Positions 27,236 to 37,909 of a stretch of 64,000 bases of DNA are shown here, in pieces. Each line of letters starts with the position of its first letter. Position 1 is the stretch's first letter. The notes beneath the pieces are model-generated. The model worked only from the letters and a program-made list of their open reading frames with translations, had not been told where the DNA came from and searched no databases. The position numbers were made by a program, and so were the translations under genes. The stretch is from Micromussa lordhowensis (Eukaryota > Cnidaria > Anthozoa > Scleractinia > Lobophylliidae): NCBI GenBank assembly GCA_964020085.1, contig OZ026598.1, positions 19,824,795 to 19,888,794 of the forward strand, in the 5' to 3' direction.

Positions 27236-28664
27236 GATACCGGGGCGATGCTCTACCAACTGAGCTATGAAGCCACACATTGGGAGCGAGGTCAATTTGT
27301 TGAGTTCATATCTTCCCGTGAGGAGTGAAATGATGTTAGTATATATGAAATAATAAATAAATAAATAATGAAATAACTATTGTCTATGGTATAATCCCAT
27401 CTATAGTAGGTGGGATGTTAGTCTATCCAGGATTACTCCTCCCCCCAGCATTAATTTGGCTGGTATCCAGTTGCACACCTCGACGAACAGAGGCACTGTG
27501 AGACTTGCCCAAGAACACAACATACAGTAATGATCCTGGCCAGGACTCAAACCTGGAGTGCTCAATCCACATTGCAGCTAGCACACAACACATTTGGCCA
27601 CCACACCTTTCTTATTCCTTTGCATACGCATTTCTTTTTTGGAAGAAAAAAAAACAAACAAGAAACACTTCTAAATGTGCAGCTCCAGAAAATATCCATA
27701 CTACATCCACAGAAAGGAAAAGAAATGTATGAAGCTTAATTGGAATTTCCATCCATGCGGGGGAATGGAATTTTTTTTCTGAAATTACACAATATAAATT
27801 ACAACTCAAATACAGTTGCTACAATTTTCAAGTAAACTACCAAGCCTACGGAAATAAAAATCTCTCAGATGAGGGCTGCACATCTCCCATCTGCCCGTGT
27901 AAAAACCAAATCTCAGTAATGACCAATCAGGGACAAGTGCTACAGAGATCGCTGTTAACAAAGGTATATTTTATGAATTTGACAAATACCAGGATTCAGC
28001 ATTAACACATTATGAAATCTTCTTTACCCAAGAAAGAGAAGTTTTCTCTGATGGCACGGTGAACCAATCTTCTGTGATCCTTGTCGTCATCGGGAGATAA
28101 AGTCACTGAAAGTTGTTTCTCCTTGTCATCGACAACTTTCTGGATTTTTTCTTTCTCTTCTACGCTTAATATAGCAAGATCAAATTCTTTGGTCTTGTCA
28201 CCCTGAGGTATTGAGGTATCTGACAGGCGTACCGCGTTCCCTTGAAGGTCTCTCTCACTGACAATGAAATCTGTATACCTCTGCTTCAGAACGCCGTGAA
28301 AGCCTGGAAAACTGCTAACGAATTCAAGAATTCCTACGTCCTTTTCGGAAACACAGGTACCCATCAAAGCATCAAGTCCACTTTTAGACGATTCATTGAC
28401 CGATGCATCGTTTCCCAGGTTCTCTTCACCTCCTATGTTTGGTGTCTCTTTAGGGATTTTTTCGTGCACGTGTTCTGGGTTAGTTGAATTTTCGTTTTCA
28501 AGGTTTCCCTCGGTATCGTCTCCCTTAACACACTTAGGTAACTCGTAAGTTTTTCCTTCACTAGCTTGATCATCTGTTCTAGTTTGAGGGTTTGCTTGCG
28601 ACGATTCCAAAGCTATTCTAGGACGTTTTGAGTCAGGTTCAAAATTCTCAGCTTCGTCCGCCAT
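22651..28664 (-). CDS. PUS7: Pseudouridylate synthase 7 (TruD family)
   Basis: The enzyme isomerises uridine to pseudouridine in tRNA and mRNA, mainly in the nucleus. Six exons: 28664-28028, 26530-26021, 25508-25204, 24670-24595, 23974-23719, 22903-22651. Every junction is GT-AG and phases agree, giving 678 aa, close to the human length of 661. The N-terminal ~90 residues are acidic and disordered with a basic KRPR patch. TruD motifs follow: [19 protein letters not shown] in exon 1, and [15 protein letters not shown] in exon 2 with the expected catalytic Asp near residue 286. Also present are [19 protein letters not shown] and SYVWN. The last exon ends [18 protein letters not shown], the conserved C-terminus. 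I chose ATG 28664 ([16 protein letters not shown]) because its context AATATGGCGG is typical of housekeeping starts. An in-frame ATG 14 codons upstream (28706) lies in the shared promoter and is less likely. No break was found. Confidence 0.93.
23490..23640 (-). mobile_element. Probable 3' end of a LINE
   Basis: On the minus strand the sequence runs to TTTGTGGGCCAATAAAGATG and then repeats GATTGATTGATTG. An AATAAA followed by a short tandem repeat is the usual 3' end of CR1/L2-like LINEs. No coding part is left. It sits in intron 5 of PUS7, in the sense orientation. Confidence 0.45.
24108..24232 (+). mobile_element. SINE family 1 fragment
   Basis: GCGTCATGATTAGCGCCCTGGC keeps the head and TGTGTTGTGTTCTTGGGC...AAGACACTTTACTCTCA keeps the body of the SINEs at 5.5 and 6.2 kb. 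The B box has been deleted. It lies in intron 4 of PUS7. Confidence 0.65.
25677..25808. repeat. Foldback MITE in PUS7 intron 2
   Basis: The ends AGGTCAAAATGA and TCATTTTGACCT are inverted copies. Towards the centre AAATTCCTTTGT pairs with ACAAAGGAAAT, and CCCTGATTATTCAT pairs with ATGAATAATTAGGG around GGATC. Non-coding. Confidence 0.65.
26863..27122 (-). mobile_element. tRNA-derived SINE, family 2, copy A (tRNA-like 26944-27015)
   Basis: On the minus strand a 72-base cloverleaf starts GGCTTCATAGCTCAGTTGGT and ends with TTCGAATCCCGTTGAAGCC. By position the anticodon is GGU (Thr), but base 33 is C and the anticodon stem has a C-C pair, which argues against a working tRNA. Immediately after it comes a hairpin (GAAGCCCTGA, T run, TCAGGCTTC), then GCTTAAATTGG and CACTGCGAGGATCATTC. 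The same non-tRNA tail is found at 41,354-41,440, so this is a SINE. Copies A and B repeat in tandem with a 260-bp period. Confidence 0.75.
27123..27354 (-). mobile_element. tRNA-derived SINE, family 2, copy B (tRNA-like 27203-27274)
   Basis: Nearly identical to copy A: the 72-base tRNA-like part shows no differences by eye. The flanks differ by a one-base change in a T run, one A/G change, and a missing AATT near ATCTTCCCGTGAGG. The right edge runs into an AAATAAATAAATAA stretch. Confidence 0.75.
27395..27606 (-). mobile_element. SINE family 1, reverse copy
   Basis: The reverse complement contains CACTGTGCCTCTGTTCG-like and TGTGTTCTTGGGCAAG motifs, a B box AGGTTTGAGTCCTGGCC and a degenerate head. 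Clearly the same family as 5.5 and 6.2 kb but older. It lies in intron 1 of PUS7. Confidence 0.6.
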
Positions 28665-28756
28665 ATTGAAAATTGAGCCTGCAATCAATAGCAACATTTC
28701 GCTCAACCAGATAGTTATTCAAGTAGGACTAAATAACTTGTCTCCAGGCTTCCACC
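28665..28756. promoter_or_regulatory. Bidirectional promoter, PUS7 and TP53I3-like
   Basis: Only 92 bp separate the two divergent start codons. No TATA box is obvious. The PUS7 start lies in AATATGGCGGA, which fits the YY1-type AAnATGGCGG motif often placed over starts of TATA-less genes. Part of both 5' UTRs must lie here. Confidence 0.6.
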
Positions 28757-29648
28757 ATGAGCAAAGAAACATCTTTTCATTGTTTCCTATCGTTTTGTAT
28801 TTTCGGGGTTGCGCTCATTTGTGGGAATCCAACGATGAAAGCAGTTCTCTACAAACCCGGTGGAGTGGAAAATTTAAGTATAGGTACAGTTCCAAAGCCG
28901 AAAGCGGAGAAAACTCGTGTGTTAATCCGAGTGGAGTACACAGCGCTAAATCGAGCCGACACTCTGCAACGACGAGGCCTCTACAACCCCCCGCCTGGGG
29001 ATTCGGACATTCTGGGAATAGAAGTTTCTGGTGTGATAGAGGAGGTGGGAGAGGAGTGTGTTCGACACTGGAAGTAAGTGTTTTAACTGGATGATACCGA
29101 TGGAAAGACAGAGAAGCTCAAAATACTTATATTCCCGGCATAGTCAATCGATCCCGAGCCCAATCGAACGAAATCGAACTTACACAGAAAGAGCGAGCAA
29201 TCGAAAGTTAAATTTCCGAACTCTTGACTACTCCTTTTTGGCTAACTGCAGAATACGTTGTTCTTCGTAGCCGACTACGTGGTACCCGGAAAGTAAAATT
29301 TATTCATGTAACAGGTAAATTGTGAATTCAAAATGGCTTCCGTTATGTTTTACGTTTGCCGGGGCGGGGTAGGGGGAGGGGGGGGGGGGGGTTACTCTCT
29401 ATAATGGCCTATATGAGGAGGCTCCGCCCGAAAGGGATACCGTTTTCAGGCTTGAGGTCTTTAAAAGGGTAGAGATTTCACAAGTTGAGGTATATGAAAG
29501 GGTAGGGAAATCTGTCCTTTAGTTATTTTAAAAGGTCCCACTTTAATTTTTCATCTTTTAATTCCTACAATGCTATTGTAATTTTATGTAGAAGTAGTTT
29601 TATTTTTGATCACAAACATTGTAAAGAGCTATGTAAATTCTTGTATTA

Positions 29649-29691
<43 letters not shown>

Positions 29692-32600
29692 TATAATTAA
29701 AATATTTCGAACGGACGCACCTTAAGGCTATATCATTTCATTTATTAGGCTCTACTGAAGTCACTGACCTCCTTTTATGGCGATTTATTCATAATACGGG
29801 CCAGTTATAAAGTATGTGAAAGGGTGAACTTTTTTTCAAGTAAAGGTATACGAAAGGGGTACCCTTTCTGTCCAAATGGTATTCAAAAGGGCAAGGAGCT
29901 GGACCTCGAGGCAGAGACTCCTCGTATAGAACTTTGTACTGATTCCTCCCCCCAACCTCGTTCCCAGGGCCTTTTCCTGAAAAGACCCTGGGAACGAGGT
30001 TGTCCTCCCCCCCCCCCTCCCCAGCGTTGGCCACGCGGTACGCAGTGAGAAATAAGCAACATTTCTCGTTCTAAAAACTTGACTCGCAAAGTAAGCACTG
30101 ATAGATTATTACTTTCCTCTAACTACTTCTCAACTTTAACGAATAACCGACGCCTGACTACGCATCAACTTATAAAACACATTAATTGACATACATGTAC
30201 TTCTTGGTCTTCAAAAATAGAATTACAGCCAAACCAAGTGAAGCGTACCTCCTAAGACTACATTAATGAAATGATTATTATGAATGTTGACCCCGCTAAT
30301 CGTTTCAACCGCAATAATGAATGTATTATTTGAAAATTGAACCCGCTAGTCGTTTCAAGAGTGCAATAATGAATTCATTTTTTCAATGTTGAACCCGTTA
30401 GCCGTATTCTTGGAACGACTAGCCGGTTCAATATTCAAATAATATAATCAATCTTGCAGGATACGCATCACTTGATTTGACTGTAACGCCTGTGGTGAAC
30501 AATGTTAATGCGCCCAGCGAGAATCAAAAGAATTGTGTGTATACCTCGTTCTTTAAGAACGAAGGCAAAAAAGACGCGCTTTGAGCAACACCTTTCAATA
30601 TCCAGTTACATATATGATCACAGATTTTGTCTTTGTCCCACGATTGCGACAGATCACCCAATGCAACCACAAGGAGTCGGCGCTTTTTTTCGCAAACTTA
30701 ATTACTCCAGGTTGTTTTTTTGTCTACGCCTCGCTTCTTCTTTTGTTTTCTCCTTGGCAATCATTGTTGTCTTTGTAGTATTAGATTAATTTTTTTCATT
30801 GCAGGTGTTTCGGCTTTTGACATCTTTGCGGTTCTTAAATTGTTATAATTATTAGTTCCACCGCCTCACGTCACGATTCCATTATTTCTTTTGTAACAAC
30901 AACTCTTCTCAGATCAATTTTCAATTACCTCAATTGTTTAAAAAAAAACATCCGTTTATAAGCTTTCACCCCATGCCACTACCATGTCTTCCGAAACTAT
31001 TCGCTACACAGCAAGGTACTCCATGATCCAACTCTTTGAGAAACATACCGAGAAAATGTCCAGATTGGCGAAAGTTGCAAAGCAACACGAAAGAACCTGG
31101 GCTCAGCTGCATCGCCGTTTGATTTTCATGCTATTTGATTATGACTGCCTTTTCCCTCCTTCGATTGCTGAATTCGTCAACAAAAAGGCCGCTACGCGTG
31201 GTTCCTGTCCTGGATACCTTGTGCCATGTTTGCTGACTTCAACCACATACATCACCGCTGAGAATTTTTTCCTTCGCAGTGGTTCTCCAACCTTTATATG
31301 CATGGTCTTTGTCAGTCCAACGGGTACGGGGAAATTGCAAGCCCTGAAGAAAGGCGCACTCCGACCAATGCACGATGTACGTTCCGAGCGAGACATGCAA
31401 AAAGTGCCCTTCCGACGGTGATCCGTGTTAGTGAAAATTGTTGCTGAAAACAACAAAGCTTTCATTGTCTCGCCAGAGGTTTTTGAAGTTCTGAATGGAC
31501 TTCTAAGATCTGACGAGGAAAACACAACCCGTGATGTGCAGATCTTATGCCAGCCTTCCTCTGGAGAAAGTTCGTCCTACAGATTTGCAACGAAGAGAAC
31601 CCGCGAAATACCACCCAATGTTCACTTTTTCATTTTGGGATTCACCCAAGTGCCCTACGCCGCAGAGTTTCTCTGTCAGAGCCATGGCTTGCTGGACCGC
31701 TTTATATTTCTATTTCCAATATGCCTGCGCCCAACTACCGCTGAGACAGAAGAAGCCCGCTCTTAATTTGAATGTGGTGAAACAGGTTTCCGAAATCTTT
31801 CTAGAAATGATGCACGACACTCATCACGACACCCCGGCATTGTGCCACTACACGCGTTCTCAGCTCCGAAGCTGCTCAACAACGACTCACCGCCCTCAAG
31901 GACGACTCTATAGAGGGCGTCAACGACGCAATTAGAGATGGCAATGTTCTGTCAAATCCAAAAATGTTGACCTTCTACAGAGACTGTCGTCCGCTCTTCA
32001 CGTCTCCGGGTTAACTTCATCACAGAACAATTGATTGTGGGCTGAAGACTGGGATCTCTTGCCACACAAATATCCCCAGGTCATCAACTCGATAGTAAGC
32101 ACGTCCGGTTGACGATCATCGTTCTCAGCCTGAACAAGCCCAAGTAAAACCGTCAGTGCGTTTATTTTCCTGGACTGTAGCTCTGTAAAGAGGGTTTCGA
32201 CAAGCTGCCCCGCGAGAGCTCCGAAACCTAACAGTCGTTGAATTTAAAGCGGCCACTGAAACGCTTACACCAAGCTACGGCAGTGTTGTGTCCATACAGC
32301 TCAGAAGCCAGTCCAAGGGCAGCTAGTGTCATGTTTATCAAGCGCAGACCGAATGCCATCCAAGACTTTGACCCTCTGAACTGTGCTCGGTGGAGCAGTA
32401 TACTTTAAAGTACGCTCTACCGTTACCGAGAACGCGAGGAGTACGTTAGAGAGAGAAGGGCACCTTCCAGCAGGACATTTCAGTTGAATGGATTACCTTT
32501 CATCCAAATAACGAACTGGTTGTCCAGTGTGAACTAAACCTCATATGTTTTTACTGTCTTCTTCAGACGCTATTTGTTACCTCGATAGTTTGTATGTATG

Positions 32601-35600
32601 TATGTAAATCTTTATTTAAACACGGAAAATCATCAGTTAAGCTTAAGTTAAAAACTAAAACTAATTACAACTGCTTTACATAACTGATTGCCGTGTGGGA
32701 ATCCGATATATCAGCTACTTTCTTAATATTTCGCTTAAAATGCTCAACGGATGCAGCATTTTTTAAGTTTTTAGGCAAGTTATTCCATAGCATGGCCCCG
32801 CTGTAAGAGAAGCTTCGTTTCAAATAATTGGTGCTTGGTTTGGACAGGGTCAGCCTTCCCTCAGAGTTTCTTAAGTTGTAAGCAGAGTGACGCTGAGAGA
32901 CGCTGTAATAGACTTCCCATCGGTACATGAAGATATTCTAAAATTCCGCTACAAGGCAAAGAAAGTAACGTACCATCAGATTGTAACAAACACATTAATG
33001 GTAGTACTTCTGGAAACCTACATTCATTTCTATCTGCCCACTGCGTAACGTGAAGCCAGTGACTAAGGAAGCTTCTTCTCTTCAATATATTACTCCCCGC
33101 GTAACGCGTACCCAGCTCAACTAAGACAACTTCTTCTCTTGGATATATTACTCACTGTGTACAGAGTGACGCGTACCAAACAACCAAGACAACTTCTTTT
33201 TTATATATTACTCACTGCGTATATAAGTATGCACTCGTATCCCAAAAGAAACTTTACTGGGAGAATCTAGGATGCTGGGGGAGGGGGGGAGTAGGGAGAA
33301 AGGGGGTTGTGTACAGGGAAGCTTTTGTAACGAGGGAAGAAAGTTGCTTATGGGAGAAATTAGAATTTAGATGCATGTAATGTGTAACCTCTTCAAAGAA
33401 TCAGTGCATTTTGTTTTCTGTATTTACAGAAAGGGCGACAAAGTTATGTCTTTGCTGGGAGGTGAGCACTTGTTTTCAATAGTTAATCATTACCATGGTA
33501 TCTCGGTAGACTCTATGTAGCATCCATGATCAGTTTTCGATGATCAGCATGTCTGCTGTGCTGCTGCACATTTCCATCATCTATTTAGTGACTAACATTT
33601 AACTTGGTTAAAAGGTACTTTAGTGTTGGACATCTGACACTAGCATTGATGAATATTAAATCATTTGAGCTCTTGTCACTATTCAGTTTGAGTCAAGCTG
33701 TTTCAGTTACTATGTAGTTCACATAGAGTCTGTATTATTTTCAACACCTTTGTAAATTGCTTATGGGTTCAACGTGCACTAGGCAAATCCCGTCATATAA
33801 TTCAGCCCGCAAAACTTAACTGTCATAGTGGTATAAGGCCAAAGGGTACCTTTAGAAGCTATATAACAATTATTCCATGAGCCCGAGTTGGATATGAAGT
33901 GATAAAATAACCAACGAGCGCGTAGCGCGAGTTGGTTATAATCATTTCATATCCTACAAGGGCGAATGGAATAATTGTTTTAGTAAATTCTCAAATTGGG
34001 TTTTGCCGCCGATTTTTATTTCGGCCATTATAGAGGGCTGAAGTTGAAAACTTCGTGCGGAAAATTTTTAAAATTGGCGCACTATTTTCCATATGACGTA
34101 AAACTCCGACTATTGGCTCATAGTCGAAGATTTTTAGCCAATCAAAATGCTAGAAATGCAATAGTCGGAGCTGAGAATTTACTAAAAATAGAATCATTAA
34201 AAATAGGCGATTTCCGAGTTACCTTGTCAGAACGAGTCCTCGTGCAAAATTAAAATGAGTTTGATTTGCATGAAAATGAACTTGTAGGCGATTTACATAT
34301 GGATGGCTTTGCACGAAGACTTGTTTTGACACAGAGGCATAAGACAACTTGGAAATGGAAATGGACTTTTGGCAAAATACATTAAATAAAATGTCATTAA
34401 CAAGTTTTCATTTCTAGGAGGAGGGTATGCCGAGTATTCTACTGTTGAAGAATCTCTTGTGATGCCAGTACCCGACTCTTATAAACTCTCCGATGCGGCA
34501 GCCATTCCCGAGGTTTGGCTAACAGCATATCAACTCCTGCACTTTCTCGGCAAAGTTAAGAGCGGTGAAGTAGTGCTTGTCCACGCTGGCGGCAGCGGTG
34601 TCGGCACAGCACTGGTTCAGCTGTCACGATTGGCTGGAGCAGTGCCTTATGTCACTGCAGGTTCAGAAGAGAAGATTAAGATGGCAGAGTCACTTGGTGC
34701 TGAGGGAGGATTTAACTACAAAACAGGAAATTTTTCCAGTTGGATAGAAAGTGTTACTGGTGGTAATAGCATTGTTTTAATATTCTTTGTAGTTAGTTTC
34801 CGAGTGGAAAAAAAAGTCGAATACAGTGGCCATTGTTCTAAGTGATAGACAAGCAATTAGAAGTACATGTTATTGCCATGGTCGTGGGTCGCAGGTCCCG
34901 GGATATGGATCGCGGGTCACTTGTCCCGGGTTATGGGCTGTGGGTCACAGGTCCCGGGTTATGGGTCGCGTGTCAGAGGTCCCGGGTTACGGGTCGTGGG
35001 TCACAGGTCCCGGACTATGTGCCGCAGGTACCGGAATATGGGTCGCGGGTTAGAGGTCCCAGGTTATGGGTCGCGGGTTAGAGGTCCCGGGTCATGGGTT
35101 GTGTGTCACAGGTGGGTGATCTTGGGTCGTAGATTTAAGGAGGCCAAACACAGTTTTTGTGCGGGTTCTTGCTTAAATTTACTTTAGCAGCACCGACACA
35201 GTGATAGTTTTATGTGCTATATGCTTGTGCTATTTGTACTTTTTTCTCCAATAACAACCCTGGGCGTTGTAGTTTTGTATCGTTTGTTGGGCTTAGTTCC
35301 CCCATGCTGCACTGAGTTCGAAAGAAACGTCTTAAATGGCTAATGTTGCTCTTTGTTTTATTTCGTTTGTTTTAGGAAAAGGTGTTAATGTGATTCTAGA
35401 TTGTGTTGGTAGCTCTTTTTGGGAACAGAATATCAAAAGTCTCGCTGTTGATGGCCGCTGGGTACTGTATGGACTGTTGGGGGGAGGAGAAATCTCAGGG
35501 AACCTACTTGGAGACTTGCTGAAAAAGAGGGGATCACTTATTGCTACAACGCTGAGGAGTAGACCCCTTAGTGTAAGAATCATTTTGTTTGCTGTCCAGT

Positions 35601-36765
35601 TTTAAACCTTCAGAGATGTTATAGAAAGTGTTACTTCTTGTGTTATGTTTGATTCTTCTCACTGTGTGAGAAGAATCATAGAGAGATCTTTTCAACACCC
35701 TTTGAAAGGATTCGAGCTGGGAACAATTCTGTCCTGAAGACAAAACGCGTACAATTCTCGGCGCTGAAGGTACTTTCTCTGCTCGATTATTTAGCATTCA
35801 TTCAACAGTTCATTGTTATTTTAAGTGCTTTGTCCTCGGCGTAGACGTTTCTACTAAATCTCATAGTTTTACGTCTTTGTTATACCGAGAATAGAATCAG
35901 GCCCCAACTCCTTACCCGTAGGGGAATCTTTGTTTACAATATTTGTCTCATTAGCATAAGCGATTCAGTTTCTGATCAAGCTACAAAAATATTAGCCTGA
36001 AATGTCAGTCATCATCGCTCCTGTCCCAAGGAATTTGAGCCCAATGTATTGAATACTTTTTGTGCAACGCGGGTTTAAAATCTCAAAATTTTACAAAGAA
36101 TGTATGAGCTCATTGGCGCTTTTGCGACCCAAAAATTCTGCAGTTTTTGAAAACCCATTTCGCCATGAATACTACACCTAAAGAGCCAAAAAAAGTGTCA
36201 CCACTTGCAAAGTTTAACAAGCTTTTTACACGTATTGTAAATTTTTGAACTCAATTCGTGTCTGGCACGATGCCTGCCCTTCCATGTATGGAGTCATAAG
36301 TTAATTAGAAAAATGTAAACAATGACGTCAGCAAAGATTCGCCTATTACCGTGTGTCATACGCCAACGGGGAACTTTATGTCGGCTCAGCAAGTTCTTAC
36401 TGTCTTAAAAACCGCTTTGCTTTTCGAAAACCTCCGCCAGTTTACTTAAAAAAGGTTTGGGTTTTTATTCTTGTAATAGTTTATACACAAATTTTACCTT
36501 CATTTTAACAACAAATATTAACTTTTTAAATGTAATTTGCATTGTTTTACAGTATAAAGCGGCATTGGCCCAAGAATTTGCCGAACAAATCGTTCCACAG
36601 TTTGCAAATGGCTCGCTCAGGACCATTGTGGACTCTGTGTTCCCCATGGATCAAATCCAGCTCGCACATAAGAGAATGGAAGCAAATGAGAATATTGGGA
36701 AAATAGTTGTTCAAGTCTCTTCCATAGAGGAAGGCAGCATTGGGGAGAACAAATCTGAACTATAG
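28757..36765 (+). CDS. TP53I3: Quinone oxidoreductase PIG3 (zinc-free MDR family)
   Basis: An NADPH-dependent quinone reductase of the medium-chain dehydrogenase/reductase superfamily. Five exons: 28757-29073, 33430-33461, 34418-34762, 35376-35572, 36553-36765. All are GT-AG with agreeing phases, giving 367 aa. Family signatures in order: [57 protein letters not shown], the nucleotide-binding loop AGGSGVG (about 173-179), [31 protein letters not shown] and [15 protein letters not shown]. No zinc ligand set is present. The first ATG adds 26 mostly hydrophobic residues ([15 protein letters not shown]) before [10 protein letters not shown], where the human protein begins. Starting at 28,835 instead gives 341 aa, nearer the usual ~332. 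Exon 2 is only 32 bases. Intron 1 (4.4 kb) has taken up a DUF3987 relic, a LINE tail and minisatellites. Confidence 0.92.
29413..29930. repeat. Degenerate terminal-inverted-repeat element with ATT microsatellite
   Basis: GAGGAGGCTCCGCCCGAAAG at the left is loosely inverted at the right (CCTCGAGGCAGAGACTCCTC). The inside has repeated AAAGGGTA motifs and a pure (ATT)n run at about 29,650-29,693. A G-rich run precedes it at 29,360-29,390. Non-coding, in intron 1 of the TP53I3-like gene. Confidence 0.45.
29955..30002. repeat. Foldback element, CAACCTCGTTCCCAG family
   Basis: AACCTCGTTCCCAGGGCCTTTTC is followed closely by GAAAAGACCCTGGGAACGAG. The arms pair with one or two mismatches. It shares the terminal 15 bases with the palindrome at 18,541. 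Confidence 0.8.
30225..30450. repeat. Dispersed repeat with internal ~50-bp subrepeats, copy 1
   Basis: Two to three inner units carry TTGAACCCGCTAGTCGTTTCAAG and GCAATAATGAAT(T/G). The same block occurs at 42,295-42,515. The start AAGTGAAGCGTACC(T/C)CCTAAGA matches in both places. No coding capacity. Confidence 0.7.
30984..32015 (+). pseudogene. Decayed DUF3987-like ATPase (primase-helicase type)
   Basis: A broken reading frame. In frame with the start ATG (30,984), 145 residues lead to a P-loop-like [17 protein letters not shown] (expected Gly-x-x-Gly-x-Gly-Lys). A TGA at 31,419 interrupts; the same frame resumes with [50 protein letters not shown] and [18 protein letters not shown] to 31,766. 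After a frame shift come [13 protein letters not shown] and TPALCHY. After another shift come [12 protein letters not shown] and [10 protein letters not shown] (to about 31,950). This order recalls DUF3987 proteins found in mobile and viral contexts; that name is a recognition from memory and needs a profile search. There are at least one stop and two shifts. It lies inside intron 1 of the TP53I3-like gene in sense orientation. Confidence 0.5.
32595..33085 (-). mobile_element. 3' end of a non-LTR retrotransposon (LINE)
   Basis: On the minus strand a 32,928-32,665 frame reads [40 protein letters not shown] and [10 protein letters not shown], the usual C-terminal tail after the reverse transcriptase of many animal LINEs. 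A second frame (33,085-32,861) with [20 protein letters not shown] precedes it, one shift away. After the stop comes AAATAAAGATTTACATACAT and a short TACA repeat, a typical 3' end. The reverse transcriptase itself is missing (5' truncation). Confidence 0.7.
33065..33215. repeat. Tandem repeat, unit about 63 bp, 2-3 copies
   Basis: Each unit has CTTCTTCTCTT.(A/G)ATATATTACTC followed by a CGCGTACC.A-type stretch and AACTAAGACAA. The units diverge by small indels. Confidence 0.55.
33870..34200. mobile_element. Two adjoining inverted-repeat elements in TP53I3 intron 2
   Basis: First: AACAATTATTCCATGAGCCC (33,866) inverted at AATGGAATAATTGTT (33,966), with inner arms GGATATGAAGTGATAA and TTATAATCATTTCATATCC and a core ACCAACGAGCGCGTAGCGCG. 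Second: TTTAGTAAATTCTCAAA (33,979) inverted at GAGAATTTACTAAAA (34,190), with inner CTCCGACTATTGGC and GCAATAGTCGGAG. Neither codes for protein. Confidence 0.55.
34880..35110. repeat. GC-rich minisatellite, unit about 33 bp, 6-7 copies
   Basis: Variants of GGTCCCGGGTTATGGGTCGCG and GGGTCACAGGTCCCGG alternate through the stretch. It lies in intron 3 of the TP53I3-like gene, directly after the donor region of exon 3. Confidence 0.8.
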
Positions 36766-37909
36766 TCAGCTTGAAAATATAGAAGGCTTTTTACCATCTC
36801 GCACGTTGAAGACTATAGTTAAGATGGCAGTCGAAAGTGTGTTTTTTATCTGCTTTTGGCTGGAGAACGTTTTTAGATTTCACCATGTAGTCAGCTTATC
36901 TGATATGTTGTATAACAAGTTGTACAACAACATTAAAACAATCGAGAAGTAAGAGGTTACTAGTCAAAGTTTACTGCAGGGATCAGTTTTTGCACACTTC
37001 CTTAAATACTAAAATGCTATAGAAACAGCAGAACTAGTCTATTTGCTTTTTAATGTCGCGTAAATAATATTTACAAATGTTTATGCCTACAGGTCTGGCA
37101 GTAAATTATATTAAGTTCTTTTCCCACGCATCTTATACTACAACACTCCCCTAAGACAATATAATGTATACAAGTATGCCTGGTACCCTGTTGCAATTCC
37201 TTTTAGAATAAATCATATTATACATCGCATGTTGGAAAACGAACTGACACTTTTAAAGTGAGGCAGAATGCCCACAAACATTCACCACACTTGAAGAAAC
37301 AAGAGCCCGAACGATCTTTGCTTGGAGTTAATAATAATTATCTTTATTGAGGAGATTCCTGGCTGCAAGTCTCAGCGAAGAGTCGGCCCAACTAAGCCAA
37401 ACAAACGAATATTGGAAGAACTGAACAGTATGTACAATGTACATGAACTAATGAACAAGGAGGATACAAAATATTTCAAGAAGTGTGTTCGACGATGAAG
37501 CTTGCATTTCCGTACTGGATATACATGTAATATACAGAGAAACCTCTAGAAAGTTTATAAACCACGAATCATTCTAGAGTAGGACGGACCAGGTTCGCAG
37601 TCTTTAAAGCAGTGACCCTGAATATTTCGGAAATTCAACTTTACAAAACCACTTGTTTTGTTTTCTTTTCAGAAAAAAAAGAAGGAAAAAAATCCTCTCC
37701 TCTTCACAGCAAATACAAATATTCTCACTTTAGTGTTTAGACCGCAAACGAAAGAAGGCAAAAGTTTAATTTCTGCCGTCTGCGACTTGCGCCATCCCAT
37801 GTACCGAGAATTGGCCATTTTTATTCCATTATATTGTAAGAAAGATTTTTTTTTAATCTGAAGACGCTGTTCTATATCTCTTAAAGTGGTTGAACGCGTT
37901 TTAAATGTG

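Noticed and set aside
34826..35187. Overlapping frames rich in VPGYGS repeats
   Set aside because: Translations of a GC-rich minisatellite whose unit length is a multiple of three in places; intronic, open in all plus frames.
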